A DNA stretch of 64,000 nucleotides from Streptomyces sp. DT2A-34 (GTDB lineage: Bacteria; Actinomycetota; Actinomycetes; Streptomycetales; Streptomycetaceae): assembly GCF_030499515.1 (NCBI RefSeq), contig NZ_JASTWJ010000001.1, positions 8,350,001 to 8,414,000 on the forward strand, written 5' to 3'. Positions 27,626 to 36,599 of this stretch are shown in pieces. A program made the position numbers and the translations under genes. How positions within the stretch are numbered: the first letter of the stretch is position 1; each line of letters begins with the position of its first letter. A model generated the notes under the pieces. That model was not told the origin of the DNA. It worked only from the letters and a program-made list of their open reading frames with translations, and did no database searches.

Positions 27626-28347
27626 CCTGGTCCGAGACGCAGCCCCTGCTGGAGCAGGCGTGTTGGGACACCCTCTACATGGTCGGCTGGTCCACCCTGA
27701 TCGCCGTCGTCGGCGGTCTCCCGCTCGGCATCCTCCTCGTCCTCACGGACCGGGGCGGTCTGCTTCAGAACGTCCTGGCCAACAAGGTCATCGGGCAGAT
27801 CGTGAACGTCGCCCGGTCGATGCCGTTCATCATCCTGATGGTCGCGCTGATGAGCTTCACGCGCTGGGTCACCGGGACGACGATCGGCCGTGAGGCCGCG
27901 ATCGTGCCGCTCGCGATCGGTGCCATCCCGTTCTTCGCGCGCCTCGTCGAGACGGCTGTCCGCGAAGTGGACGGCGGGCTCGTGGAGGCCGTGCAGTCGA
28001 TGGGCGGCAACACCTGGACGGTCGTACGGAAGGTGCTCGTCCCCGAGTCCCTGCCGTCCCTCATCGCCAGCGCGACGACCACGATCGTCGCCCTCATCGG
28101 CTACTCGGCCATGGCCGGCACCGTCGGCGCCGGCGGTCTGGGCGACATCGCCATCCGCTACGGCTACCAGCGCTTCGAGACCGAGCTGATGTGGCTCACC
28201 GTCGCGATCCTCGCCGTCGTCATCTCCCTCATCCAGTTCTCCGGCGACTACGCGGCCCGCTCCCTGCACCGCCGCGGCGGCCGCTCGGGCCCGGCGCCGA
28301 AGCTGCGGCTGCTGAAGGCGTCCACGGCGACGAGCAAGACCGTCTGA
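27622..28347 (+). CDS. metI: Methionine ABC transporter permease
   Basis: 241 residues, GTG start overlapping the metN stop. Five or so membrane spans. The EAA loop that contacts the ATPase is VEAVQSMGGNTWTVVRKVLVP, followed by PSLIASATTTIVALIGYSAMAGTVGAGGLG, a MetI hallmark. The C-terminus is basic and cytosolic. metQ follows after 76 bp. Confidence 0.95.
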   Translation: MTWSETQPLLEQACWDTLYMVGWSTLIAVVGGLPLGILLVLTDRGGLLQNVLANKVIGQIVNVARSMPFIILMVALMSFTRWVTGTTIGREAAIVPLAIGAIPFFARLVETAVREVDGGLVEAVQSMGGNTWTVVRKVLVPESLPSLIASATTTIVALIGYSAMAGTVGAGGLGDIAIRYGYQRFETELMWLTVAILAVVISLIQFSGDYAARSLHRRGGRSGPAPKLRLLKASTATSKTV

Positions 28348-28423
28348 ACACCCCGGACGAGCACCCAGAACTCCCCGAACACCCAAGTCGGGGTCGCACC
28401 ACCCATAAGGAAAGGCACTTTTC

Positions 28424-29257
28424 GTGCGTAACACCGCCAAGATCACCACTGCCGTCCTCGCCGCCGGAGCCCTCACCCTCGGACTCACCGCGTGCGGCTC
28501 GGACAAGGACTCCGGAACCGACGCGAGCGCCCCGCTGAAGGTGGCCGCCACGCCCACCCCGCAGGGCGAGATCCTCACGTACATCAAGGACAAGCTCGCG
28601 CAGAAGGCCGGCCTCGAACTCGAGGTCAAGGAGTTCACCGACTACGCGACGCCGAACACGGCCGTCCAGCAGGGTGAGGTCGACGCCAACTACTTCCAGC
28701 ACCAGCCGTACCTGGACGACTTCAACAAGAAGAACGGCGGCGACATCGTGGCCGTGCCGAACGCCACCGTGCACCTGGAGCCGCTCGGCGTGTACTCCCA
28801 GGGCGTCAAGAAGCTGACGGACCTCAAGAAGGGCGCCACGGTCGCCGTCCCGAACGACACCACCAACGAGGCCCGCGCGCTGAAGCTGCTGGAAGCCAAC
28901 GGCGTGATCAAGCTGAAGGCGGGCGTCGGCTACGCAGCGACCCCCAAGGACATCGCCTCCAACCCCAGGAACCTCCAGTTCAAGGAGCTCGAGGCGGCCC
29001 AGCTGCCGCGCTCCCTCGGCGATGTCGACGCCGCGGTCATCAACGGCAACTACGCACTGGAGGCCGACCTCAGCCCGGCGAAGGACGCCATCGCCGCCGA
29101 GTCGCCCAAGGACAACCCGTACGGCAACTTCCTCGCCGTGAAGAAGGGCAACGAGGACGACCCGCGCGTGCAGAAGCTGGCGAAGCTGCTCACGTCGCCC
29201 GAGGTGAAGAAGTTCATCGAGGACAAGTACGACGGCGCCGTCGTCGCGGCGTTCTGA
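28424..29257 (+). CDS. metQ: Methionine-binding lipoprotein
   Basis: 277 residues, GTG start with AAGGAAAGG about 11 bp upstream. Lipoprotein signal peptide VLAAGALTLGLTACGS with lipobox LTAC, so the mature protein is lipid-anchored at Cys24. NlpA/MetQ family features: KVAATPTPQGEIL, YFQHQPYLDDFN, AVPNDTTNEARALKLLE, NPRNLQFKELEAAQLPRSL, and VINGNYALEA. It feeds MetNI. A strong hairpin follows at 29303. Confidence 0.95.
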   Translation: MRNTAKITTAVLAAGALTLGLTACGSDKDSGTDASAPLKVAATPTPQGEILTYIKDKLAQKAGLELEVKEFTDYATPNTAVQQGEVDANYFQHQPYLDDFNKKNGGDIVAVPNATVHLEPLGVYSQGVKKLTDLKKGATVAVPNDTTNEARALKLLEANGVIKLKAGVGYAATPKDIASNPRNLQFKELEAAQLPRSLGDVDAAVINGNYALEADLSPAKDAIAAESPKDNPYGNFLAVKKGNEDDPRVQKLAKLLTSPEVKKFIEDKYDGAVVAAF

Positions 29258-29302
29258 GAGGTCAACCTCCATCTGACGGTGCGTTTACCGCGTATCGCCA
29301 CG

Positions 29303-29339
29303 CACGGGGTCCACTCCTTCACTTGGTGTGGACCCCGTG
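29303..29339 (+). terminator. Hairpin terminator after metQ
   Basis: CACGGGGTCCAC and GTGGACCCCGTG form a perfect 12-bp stem with a 13-nt loop, 45 bp after the metQ stop. No T-run. Confidence 0.75.
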
Positions 29340-29419
29340 GTGCATCTCAGTGCTTTCATGCTGCATGCTGGGCAGTTCAGCAGGCCCTGAAGGTTTTGTC
29401 GAAGGTTACGGAGCGGCGC

Positions 29420-30052
29420 ATGACTAGCACCTTCCCCAACATCTCCATCAGCACGGAGCGGTTGGTGCTGCGTCCCTTCGAGGACCTGGACATCGAGGCG
29501 TTCGCCGAGATGATGAACGACGAACACGTCACCGCCTGGACCTCCGTGCCGCACCCCTACACCGAGGACGACGCCCGCGCCTGGATCACCGAACTCGCCC
29601 CCGCCGAACGCACCGAGGGGCGCGGCATCGTCTTCGCCGTCACCGAGTTCCTCACCCAGCGCCTCGTCGGGATCGTGCACCTGCAGAACACCAACTGGCG
29701 TGTCCGCTCCAGCGAGATCGCCTACGTCATCGCCCCCTGGGCCCGTGGTGAGGGCTACGCCTCCGAGGCTGCCCTCGCCACCGCACAATGGCTCTTCCAC
29801 GACCAGAAGTTCGAACGGCTGGAGCTGCGCACCGCCGCGGACAACGCCGCCTCCCAGCAGGTGGCGCAGAAGATCGGCTGCATCAGCGAGGGAGTGCTGC
29901 GCGGCGCCTGGATAGTGCGCAGCAGGACGGACAGCGGTGAGTGGACGGACGTCCGCACCGACCTCATTGTCTGGAGCCTGCTGCCCGAGGACCTGGAGGG
30001 CGTCGGCGAGCAGTCGGTCGGCGGCTTCACTTCGTTCGGCGACTGGAACTGA
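29420..30052 (+). CDS. GNAT-family acetyltransferase, RimJ/RimL-like
   Basis: 210 residues; GGAG 8 bp before the ATG. RimJ/L-type pattern: STERLVLRPFEDLDIEAFAEM, an acetyl-CoA site around YVIAPWARGEGYASEAALA, and ERLELRTAADNAASQQVAQKIGCISEGVLRG. It could modify protein N-termini or small molecules; not decidable. It stands alone between metQ and cobL. Confidence 0.85.
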   Translation: MTSTFPNISISTERLVLRPFEDLDIEAFAEMMNDEHVTAWTSVPHPYTEDDARAWITELAPAERTEGRGIVFAVTEFLTQRLVGIVHLQNTNWRVRSSEIAYVIAPWARGEGYASEAALATAQWLFHDQKFERLELRTAADNAASQQVAQKIGCISEGVLRGAWIVRSRTDSGEWTDVRTDLIVWSLLPEDLEGVGEQSVGGFTSFGDWN

Positions 30053-30169
30053 CGGAAGCGAACCCCCGGGTGCCGGCGGGTGCCGACCTGCCGAACGGGT
30101 ACCCTCACGGAGCCCGCCCCCTCGGGCTGGCCGACGACGACCTGCGCGAACCCCAGGAGACTGACGACG

Positions 30170-31390
30170 ATGGCCGACCGCGTCACGGTGATCGGCTGGG
30201 ACGGCTCGCCGCTGACCGCCGCGGCACGCTCCGCCCTCGGTGCCGCCACGCTCGTGGCCGGTGCCGCCCACCACCTGGCGCTCCCCGAGGTGCCGCCCGC
30301 CGCCGAACGCATCCGCCTCGGCAGCGTCGCCCTCGCCGCCCGCCGGATCGCCGGCCACCGCGGCACCGCGGTGGTGCTCGCCGACGGCGACCCCGGCTTC
30401 TTCGGAGTCGTACGGACCCTGCGCGCGCCCGAGTTCGGCCTGGAGGTCGAGGTCGTCCCCGCCGTCTCCTCGGTCGCCGCCGCCTTCGCCCGGGCCGGCA
30501 TGCCCTGGGACGACGCACAGGTGGTCGTCGCACACCGCCGCACCCTGCGACGCGCGGTGAATGTGTGCCGCGCCCACACCAAGGTCGCCGTCCTCACCTC
30601 ACCGGGCGCAGGACCCGCCGAACTCGGCCTGCTTCTGGAGGGCGTCCACCGCACCTTCGTCATCTGCGAGGCGCTGGGCAGCGAACGCGAGGGCGTCACC
30701 GTCGTCACCTCCGACAAGGCCGCCGACCACACCTGGCGGGACCCGAACGTCGTCATCGTCATCGGCAGACACCCCGGGAGAGGCGCCGCGGCGGAGGGCG
30801 GCGGGTGGATCGCCGGCCGCGACCCGGGCGCCGGACCGCGCGGCTGGACCCTGCCCGCCGAGTCCTACGGCGGCCTCATGGGCGAAGGCGAGCTGGAACC
30901 GCTGCGTGCCGCCCAACTCACCCGGCTGGGCCCGCGCGTCGGTGACCTGGTGTGGGACATCGGCTGCGGCAGCGGCGCCTTCTCCGTCGAGGCCGCCCGG
31001 GCCGGCGCCGCCGTCATCGCCGTCGACCGCGACCCGCAGGCCTGTGCCCGTACCGAGGCCAACGCGCGCGGCTTCGGGATCCAGCTGCAGATCGTCCACG
31101 GCACGGCCCCGCATGCCCTGGAGAACCTCGCCGAACCGGACGTCGTACGCGTCGGCGGCGGGGGAGCGGCCGTCGTCTCCGCCGTCGCCGAACGGCGCCC
31201 GCAGCGCATCGTCACGCACGCCGCGACCCGCGACGCCGCCGAAATCGTCGGACGCGACCTCAGCGCGCACGGCTACGACGTCGAGTGCGCCCTCCTGCAG
31301 TCCGTCGAACTCGACACGCGGGCCTGGACGGAGCGGGAGCGCAGTGTCGCGTTCCTGCTCAGCGGGGTATTGCCCGACCGCACGGTATGA
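30170..31390 (+). CDS. cobL: Precorrin-6Y C5,15-methyltransferase (decarboxylating), CbiE-CbiT fusion
   Basis: 406 residues; AGGAGA upstream of the ATG. Residues 1-200 are a tetrapyrrole methylase (CbiE-like: VTVIGWDGSPL, LADGDPGFFGVVRTL, VVPAVSSVAAAFARAG). Residues about 225-406 are a class-I SAM methyltransferase (CbiT-like: VWDIGCGSGAFSVEAARAG, AVDRDPQACARTEANA). The fusion methylates precorrin-6Y at C5 and C15 and decarboxylates it in cobalamin synthesis. Neighbours bluB-cobT and the CysG-like gene belong to the same pathway. Confidence 0.92.
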   Translation: MADRVTVIGWDGSPLTAAARSALGAATLVAGAAHHLALPEVPPAAERIRLGSVALAARRIAGHRGTAVVLADGDPGFFGVVRTLRAPEFGLEVEVVPAVSSVAAAFARAGMPWDDAQVVVAHRRTLRRAVNVCRAHTKVAVLTSPGAGPAELGLLLEGVHRTFVICEALGSEREGVTVVTSDKAADHTWRDPNVVIVIGRHPGRGAAAEGGGWIAGRDPGAGPRGWTLPAESYGGLMGEGELEPLRAAQLTRLGPRVGDLVWDIGCGSGAFSVEAARAGAAVIAVDRDPQACARTEANARGFGIQLQIVHGTAPHALENLAEPDVVRVGGGGAAVVSAVAERRPQRIVTHAATRDAAEIVGRDLSAHGYDVECALLQSVELDTRAWTERERSVAFLLSGVLPDRTV

Positions 31391-31758
31391 CCGTGCGCCC
31401 GTCCCCGTGATCCTGTTGTCATACCGCGCGCGGTAGGCTGGCCGATCGTTGTACCGCACTCGGTCGCCCGGCACTTCGTCGGTCAATGTCCGGAAAAACA
31501 CGCCCCGTTTGGGGTGGGTGTGGTACGGCGAAACCGGAGGACGCGCAACGTGGCGCAGTCCACAGCGGCCTGTCGCGGATCAGCCTGTCGCGACGGCCGA
31601 ACGGCCACGACAATGCCACTCAATGGCTTTGTCGCCTTTTTTGGGCGGGTCGTTCGTGCCGCTGGGCACGCACGCTCGTTCTTCACTGCGGGGGCGGTCG
31701 GTGCGCCGTCCCCGGTGAGCTGGTCGTAGAAGCACTAATCGATGGGCGAGGGGTACGC
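31391..31758 (+). promoter_or_regulatory. Structured leader region upstream of bluB-cobT
   Basis: 368 bp with no credible gene. It contains the palindrome TACCGCGCGCGGTA (31422-31435), partly repeated as TACCGCACTCGGT (about 31452), and a possible -10 TAGGCT (31434-31439). Downstream are a hairpin GGAC-GCGC-N6-GCGC-A-GTCC (31539-31561), a direct repeat CCTGTCGCG (two copies near 31569 and 31584) and GGCCGAACGGCC. The B12-box consensus of cobalamin riboswitches was not found. Confidence 0.45.
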
Positions 31759-34700
31759 ATGACCGACACCGGCCAGGTCCCGGGCGAGGGACTGCCGGAG
31801 AGCGCAGGCATGGTGGAGCAGCCGGGCGTCCCCGCGGCGCATGGTACGTACACCTACCTCTCCGAGACCACCGCCCAGGACGAAGACCTGCTGCTGCCCG
31901 GCTCCCAGGGAGCCTGGGGCAACGAGGTCGCCCCGCCCGCGCCGGAGCCGGTCGTCGAGGCCGTGCACGAGCCGGACGCGCACCAGATCTCCGGCCGTGA
32001 CAGCGGCTCGGTCGACCTGAGCGGCGTCCGCCTCCCGGGTCCGACGGCCCCCTCGACGCCGATCCCGCCCATCACACCCCGACGCCCCCTGCACCTCGGC
32101 CCGCCCATCCCCGACGCCTCCGCCAGCCCGGTCCGCTCCCTCGCCGACCGCGGCGCCGTAGGCGCACCCACCCGCCAGCCCGGCCCGGCCCCGACCGGCC
32201 CCGAGTACCTCGACGCCCCCCAGTACCACGAGGCACAGGTACCGCAGCCGGCGACTCCCTGGGGCGCCCCGGCCCAGGCCGCCGTTCAGACCGCCGTCCA
32301 GGCCCAGGCTCCGGCCCCCGCGCCGTTCGGCGTGGAGGTGCCGGCTGCCGAAACGGTTGTCCCGACCGGACAGCCGGGCGGCGAGCCGGTGGGCGTGGCG
32401 CAGGCGGCGGTGGCTCGGGTGGCCACGGAGGCCGGTGCCACGACGGGCGCGGCGCACGAGGTGACGAACGCTGCTCAGGGCGCCGAGGTGGGTGTGCCTG
32501 TGCCGCAGGAGAGCGTGTACGGCGGCCAGGAACCGCCGGGTGGCGCCGCCGCGCCGGTGGCCGGGGCGGTGCCTGGCCAGGACTCCGGTCCGATGCCGGC
32601 GGCCGCGCAGGAGCCGGGTGTGGGAGAGACGGCCGGTGTTGCGGCTGCTCCGGGCGCGGACGAGGCCTTGGGTGTGGCGGCTGCTCCGGGCGCGGATGAG
32701 GCCTTGGGTGTTGCGGCTGCTCCGGGCGCGGACGAGGCCTTGGGTGTGGCGGCTGCTCCGGGCGCGGATGAGGCCTTGGGTGTTGCGGCTGCTCCGGGCG
32801 CGGACGAGGCCTTGGGTGTGGCGGCTGCTTCGGGTGCCGACGAGGCCGCGGGCGCCGTGCCTGCCGCTGAGGCCGAGCAGATTGCGGCGGCTGTGCCTGC
32901 TGCGGAGGCCGGCGAGGCCGCGCCGGGTGCGGACGACGCCGGTGCCGGCGAGGCCGCGGTGGCTGCGGGTGAGGACGGCACCGCCGCCGGGGAAGTGCCG
33001 GCGAGCGAAGCCGACTCGGGTGCCGCGCAGGTGCCTGACGGTGCCGGTGCCCCGGATGCCGCCCAGACCGGGGGAGTTGGCGATGCCCCGGAGGGCGGCC
33101 AGGGCGCTGAGCCCGGGCAGGCTCCGGAGGACTTGGTCGCCGCTGTGCCTGCCGAGGCCGCCGAAGCTGTCGTCGGCGGAGCCGCGCCGGTGACGGAGGT
33201 TCCGGCGGCTGAGCCTGGCCCGGTCGCTGCGGAAACCGCGCCGGAAACCGCTCAGGTTTCCGAGGCGGTCGACGCTGACGCCGGGCAGGTTGACGTGGCG
33301 CTGGACGCTGCGGTCGAGCAGGTTGTCGAGGGTGCCGCCCCTGAGCTGGAGCAGGCGCCCGAGGGTGCCGCCCCTGAGCTGGAGCAGGCGCCCGAGGGTG
33401 CCGCCCCTGAGCTGGAGCAGGCGCCCGAGGGTGCCGCCCCTGAGCCGGCGCAGGTCCCCGAGGTGCTCGACCCCGAGACCGCGCAGGTCGCCGACGCCTC
33501 CGCTCCCGAAGCCGTCCAGGTGCTCGACGCTGCCGCGCCCGAGACCCCGGCGCAGGTCTCCGAGCCCCCCGCAGCCGAGCCCCCCGCAGCCGAGGCCGCG
33601 TCAGCCGAGCCCGCCGCCGAGTCCCCGGAGGCGCAGGCCCCCGAGGCCGCCCCCGTCCCGCCGGTGCCGGACGCCGCACAGGCCCCCCAGCCCGCGGATG
33701 CCGAGCACATCGCACCGGACTCGCAGCCGGCCGAGGCCGTCGCCGCGGCCACCGACGGCGCCTCCGCTGTCGTAGCCCCCGAACCGACCCCGCAGGCCGC
33801 GGACGTCGAGCAGGTCGCCGCCGAGCAGGAGAGCGAGCCCTCCGCCCCGGTCGCCCAGCCTGCCGAGGCCTCGGACCCGCAGCAGACGCAGGCCCCCGAA
33901 GCCGTCCAGGACCCCCACCACGCGCAGGCCCCGCAGCCGACGCAGGACGGGACTCCGACGGACGTAAACGCCGAAGCGCAGGCTGTGGCCGCGAGCGCCC
34001 CCGCCCCCGACGCCGAAGCACAGGCCGAAGCCGTGAGCTCCACCGACCCCCACGCGGAACCCCCCGTCGCGGACCCGGCGGCCCAGATGCCGGACGCCCA
34101 GCCGACCCCGGATGTCAGCGCCGAACCGGCCGAGGCCGCCCAACCGCTCGCCCCGGACACCTCCTCGGACACGGCCCCCACAGACGCCGCCGCCCCGGAC
34201 TCCACCGACCCGCAGCCGACCCCGTCGGCGGACACCGCACCGGCCGAGGCCCCCCAGCCCTTCGTCGCCGAACCCGCCGGCCCGCAGCTCCAGCCCCTGG
34301 CAGCCCAGTCCGCCGACGGCTCCGAGGAACCGGTCACGCGCCTGGAGCCCACGCCCGACCAGTCGTTGGGTCAGTTCGTCCCGGTCGAGGGCTCGGTGCC
34401 GACCACCCCGCACCTCGCGCCGACCCCGCCGCAGCCGACGGTCCTCCCCACGGACGAGGCGCCGGCCCCCGTCGCCACGGTCCCCGCACCCCGTGAGGGC
34501 GACCCCGAACTCGTACAGCACGCGGAGGACCTGGACACCCGGGCCGCCGACCAGGAAGACCAAGAAGCCCCCGCAGAAGAGAGCACGGCCGTGGAAGAAG
34601 TGCGACAGTCCACCGGCCCGGCAGCGCCCGCCTACGACGACGCCGAACGCGAGGCCGTTCTCAAGGTCATGCGCGAGCGCCGCGACATCCGCAACGGCTT

Positions 34701-36348
34701 CCGCAGCGACCCGATCCCGCACGAGGTGCTGCTCCGCGTCCTGGAGGCTGCCCACACAGCACCCTCCGTGGGCCACTCGCAGCCCTGGGACTTCGTCGTC
34801 ATCCGCTCCGCGGAGACCCGGCGCACCATGCACGAACTGGCCATGCGCCAGCGCGAGGCGTACGCCAAGTCGCTCCCCAAGGGCCGGGCGAAGCAGTTCA
34901 AGGAACTGAAGATCGAAGCGATCCTCGACACCCCGGTGAACATCGTCGTCACCGCCGACCCGACCCGCGGCGGCCGCCACACCCTCGGCCGCCACACGCA
35001 GCCCCAGATGGCGCCGTACTCCGCCGCCCTGGCGGTGGAGAACCTCTGGCTCGCCGCCCGCGCCGAGGGCCTCGGCGTCGGCTGGGTCAGCTTCTTCGAC
35101 GAGCGCGAGATGGTCCGTGCCCTCGGCCTGCCCGAGCACCTGGAGGTCATCGCCTACCTGTGCGTCGGGTACGTCGACGAGTTCCCGGACGAGCCCGAGC
35201 TGATGCAGGCAGGCTGGTCCAAGCGCCGCCCGCTGTCGTGGGTCGTGCACGAGGAGACGTACGGCCGGCGCGCCCTGCCCGGCGAGGAGCCGCACGACCT
35301 GCTCGCCGAGACCGTCGCCCAGATCCGCCCGCTGGACGCCAAGGCGCTCGGCGAGGCCTGGGAGCGGCAGAAGCGCATGACCAAGCCGGCCGGCGCGCTC
35401 GGCATGCTGGAGATCATCTCCGCGCAGCTGTCCGGGCTTTCGCGGCAGTGCCCGCCGCCGATCCCGGAGCCCGCGGCCGTCGCGATCTTCGCCGGCGACC
35501 ACGGCGTGCACGCCCAGGGCGTCACCCCCTGGCCGCAGGAGGTGACGGCCCAGATGGTCGCCAACTTCCTCGGCGGCGGCGCGGTCTGCAACGCCTTCGC
35601 CGGCCAGGTGGGCGCGGAGGTGTGCGTGGTGGACGTGGGCGTGGCGGCCGACCTCCCGGCCACCCCCGGCCTGCTGCCCCGCAAGGTCCGCGCGGGCACG
35701 TCCGACATGACGACCGGCCCCGCGATGACCCGCGAGGAGGCCAAGCAGGCCATCGAGGTGGGCATCGAGACGGCCCGTGACCTGGTGGCGGCCGGCAACA
35801 AGGCGCTGCTGACCGGCGAGATGGGCATCGCCAACACCACCGCCTCGGCGGCCCTGATCTCCGTGTTCACGGACACCGACCCGGCCGAGGTGACGGGCCG
35901 CGGCACCGGCATCAACGATGAGACCCTCGCCCGCAAGACCGAGGTCGTCCGCCGCGCCGTCGAACTCCACCAGCCCGACCCCGCCGACCCCATCGGCGTC
36001 CTGGCGGCGATCGGCGGCTTCGAACACGCCGCGCTGGTCGGCCTCCTGCTGGGCGGCGCGTCCCTGCGCACCCCGGTGATCCTGGACGGCGTCAGCGCCG
36101 GCGCGGCCGCCCTGGTCGCCCGCGCGATCGCCCCCGAGGTCCTCGCGGCCTGCATCGCCGGCCACCGCAGCGCCGAGCCCGGCCACGTGGCCGCCCTCAA
36201 CAAGCTGGGCCTGCGCCCCCTGGTCGACCTCGACCTCCGCCTCGGCGAGGGCACGGGCGCGCTGCTCGCGCTGCCGCTGGTGCAGAGCACGGCGCGGGCT
36301 ATGCACGAGGTGGCGACGTTCGATTCGGCGGGGGTAACTGAGAAGTAG
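31759..36348 (+). CDS. cobT: BluB-CobT fusion with a very long low-complexity N-terminus
   Basis: 1529 residues from ATG 31759 (GAGGGG 6 bp upstream). Residues 1 to about 955 are Ala/Pro/Glu/Gln-rich, probably disordered, with tandem repeats (AAAPGADEALGV x5, EGAAPELEQAP x3). Residues about 965-1185 are a nitroreductase-fold BluB (RERRDIRNGFRSDPIP, TAPSVGHSQPWDFVVI), which makes 5,6-dimethylbenzimidazole from FMN. Residues about 1195-1529 are CobT (MTKPAGALGMLE, AIFAGDHGVHAQGVT, GEMGIANTTASAAL, catalytic Glu in LRLGEGTGALLA), which couples that base to nicotinate mononucleotide. The fusion joins two consecutive lower-ligand steps. The long N-terminus is not needed for either known activity. 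The upstream frame to 31486 crosses the structured leader and is rejected. Confidence 0.9.
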   Translation: MTDTGQVPGEGLPESAGMVEQPGVPAAHGTYTYLSETTAQDEDLLLPGSQGAWGNEVAPPAPEPVVEAVHEPDAHQISGRDSGSVDLSGVRLPGPTAPSTPIPPITPRRPLHLGPPIPDASASPVRSLADRGAVGAPTRQPGPAPTGPEYLDAPQYHEAQVPQPATPWGAPAQAAVQTAVQAQAPAPAPFGVEVPAAETVVPTGQPGGEPVGVAQAAVARVATEAGATTGAAHEVTNAAQGAEVGVPVPQESVYGGQEPPGGAAAPVAGAVPGQDSGPMPAAAQEPGVGETAGVAAAPGADEALGVAAAPGADEALGVAAAPGADEALGVAAAPGADEALGVAAAPGADEALGVAAASGADEAAGAVPAAEAEQIAAAVPAAEAGEAAPGADDAGAGEAAVAAGEDGTAAGEVPASEADSGAAQVPDGAGAPDAAQTGGVGDAPEGGQGAEPGQAPEDLVAAVPAEAAEAVVGGAAPVTEVPAAEPGPVAAETAPETAQVSEAVDADAGQVDVALDAAVEQVVEGAAPELEQAPEGAAPELEQAPEGAAPELEQAPEGAAPEPAQVPEVLDPETAQVADASAPEAVQVLDAAAPETPAQVSEPPAAEPPAAEAASAEPAAESPEAQAPEAAPVPPVPDAAQAPQPADAEHIAPDSQPAEAVAAATDGASAVVAPEPTPQAADVEQVAAEQESEPSAPVAQPAEASDPQQTQAPEAVQDPHHAQAPQPTQDGTPTDVNAEAQAVAASAPAPDAEAQAEAVSSTDPHAEPPVADPAAQMPDAQPTPDVSAEPAEAAQPLAPDTSSDTAPTDAAAPDSTDPQPTPSADTAPAEAPQPFVAEPAGPQLQPLAAQSADGSEEPVTRLEPTPDQSLGQFVPVEGSVPTTPHLAPTPPQPTVLPTDEAPAPVATVPAPREGDPELVQHAEDLDTRAADQEDQEAPAEESTAVEEVRQSTGPAAPAYDDAEREAVLKVMRERRDIRNGFRSDPIPHEVLLRVLEAAHTAPSVGHSQPWDFVVIRSAETRRTMHELAMRQREAYAKSLPKGRAKQFKELKIEAILDTPVNIVVTADPTRGGRHTLGRHTQPQMAPYSAALAVENLWLAARAEGLGVGWVSFFDEREMVRALGLPEHLEVIAYLCVGYVDEFPDEPELMQAGWSKRRPLSWVVHEETYGRRALPGEEPHDLLAETVAQIRPLDAKALGEAWERQKRMTKPAGALGMLEIISAQLSGLSRQCPPPIPEPAAVAIFAGDHGVHAQGVTPWPQEVTAQMVANFLGGGAVCNAFAGQVGAEVCVVDVGVAADLPATPGLLPRKVRAGTSDMTTGPAMTREEAKQAIEVGIETARDLVAAGNKALLTGEMGIANTTASAALISVFTDTDPAEVTGRGTGINDETLARKTEVVRRAVELHQPDPADPIGVLAAIGGFEHAALVGLLLGGASLRTPVILDGVSAGAAALVARAIAPEVLAACIAGHRSAEPGHVAALNKLGLRPLVDLDLRLGEGTGALLALPLVQSTARAMHEVATFDSAGVTEK
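32641..32856 (+). repeat. 36-bp tandem repeat in bluB-cobT (six units)
   Basis: Units of 36 bp encode AAAPGADEALGV; five are near-perfect and a sixth is diverged (AAASGADEAAGA). Odd and even units differ consistently (GAC/GAT and GTG/GTT), so the true period of expansion is 72 bp. Confidence 0.9.
33328..33459 (+). repeat. 33-bp tandem repeat in bluB-cobT (four units)
   Basis: Units encode EGAAPELEQAP. Three are identical and the fourth is diverged (EGAAPEPAQVP). Confidence 0.9.
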
Positions 36349-36429
36349 CGGATGCCGTGGTGCGGGCGAGGGACTTCTTACGACAGCGCCGGGTCCCTCG
36401 TGGACGGGCCGCGTGATTGCACTCCTTCC

Positions 36430-36482
36430 GTGGGTCTGTGGGCAGTCGTTCCGCAGGGCGGAACGGGTGGGCCCAGACCCAC
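36430..36482 (+). terminator. Bipartite hairpin between cobT and the CysG-like gene
   Basis: Outer arms GTGGGTCTG-t-GGGC (36430-36443) and GCCC-AGACCCAC (36471-36482) enclose an inner stem GTTCCGC-N3-GCGGAAC (36448-36464). It lies 82 bp after the cobT stop. Probable terminator or structured RNA; no T-run. Confidence 0.6.
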
Positions 36483-36599
36483 GCACCCGCACCCGGCAAC
36501 GACGCTCAGCCACCGGACACCTGCCCCGCCCTCCCCACCCGCCCCGTAAAATCCGCACGTCAGGGCCACTGCACCGCCGTACAGAGGAGCCGCACCCTC

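Noticed and set aside
31391..31758. Cobalamin riboswitch before bluB-cobT
   Set aside because: Expected from the gene, but I could not find the B12-box or the conserved core.
33601..36558. Long minus-strand ORF (985 codons) opposite bluB-cobT
   Set aside because: Antisense of a highly GC-biased gene. The product is an Arg/Gly/Val-rich string without domains, and the plus strand carries clear BluB and CobT motifs.
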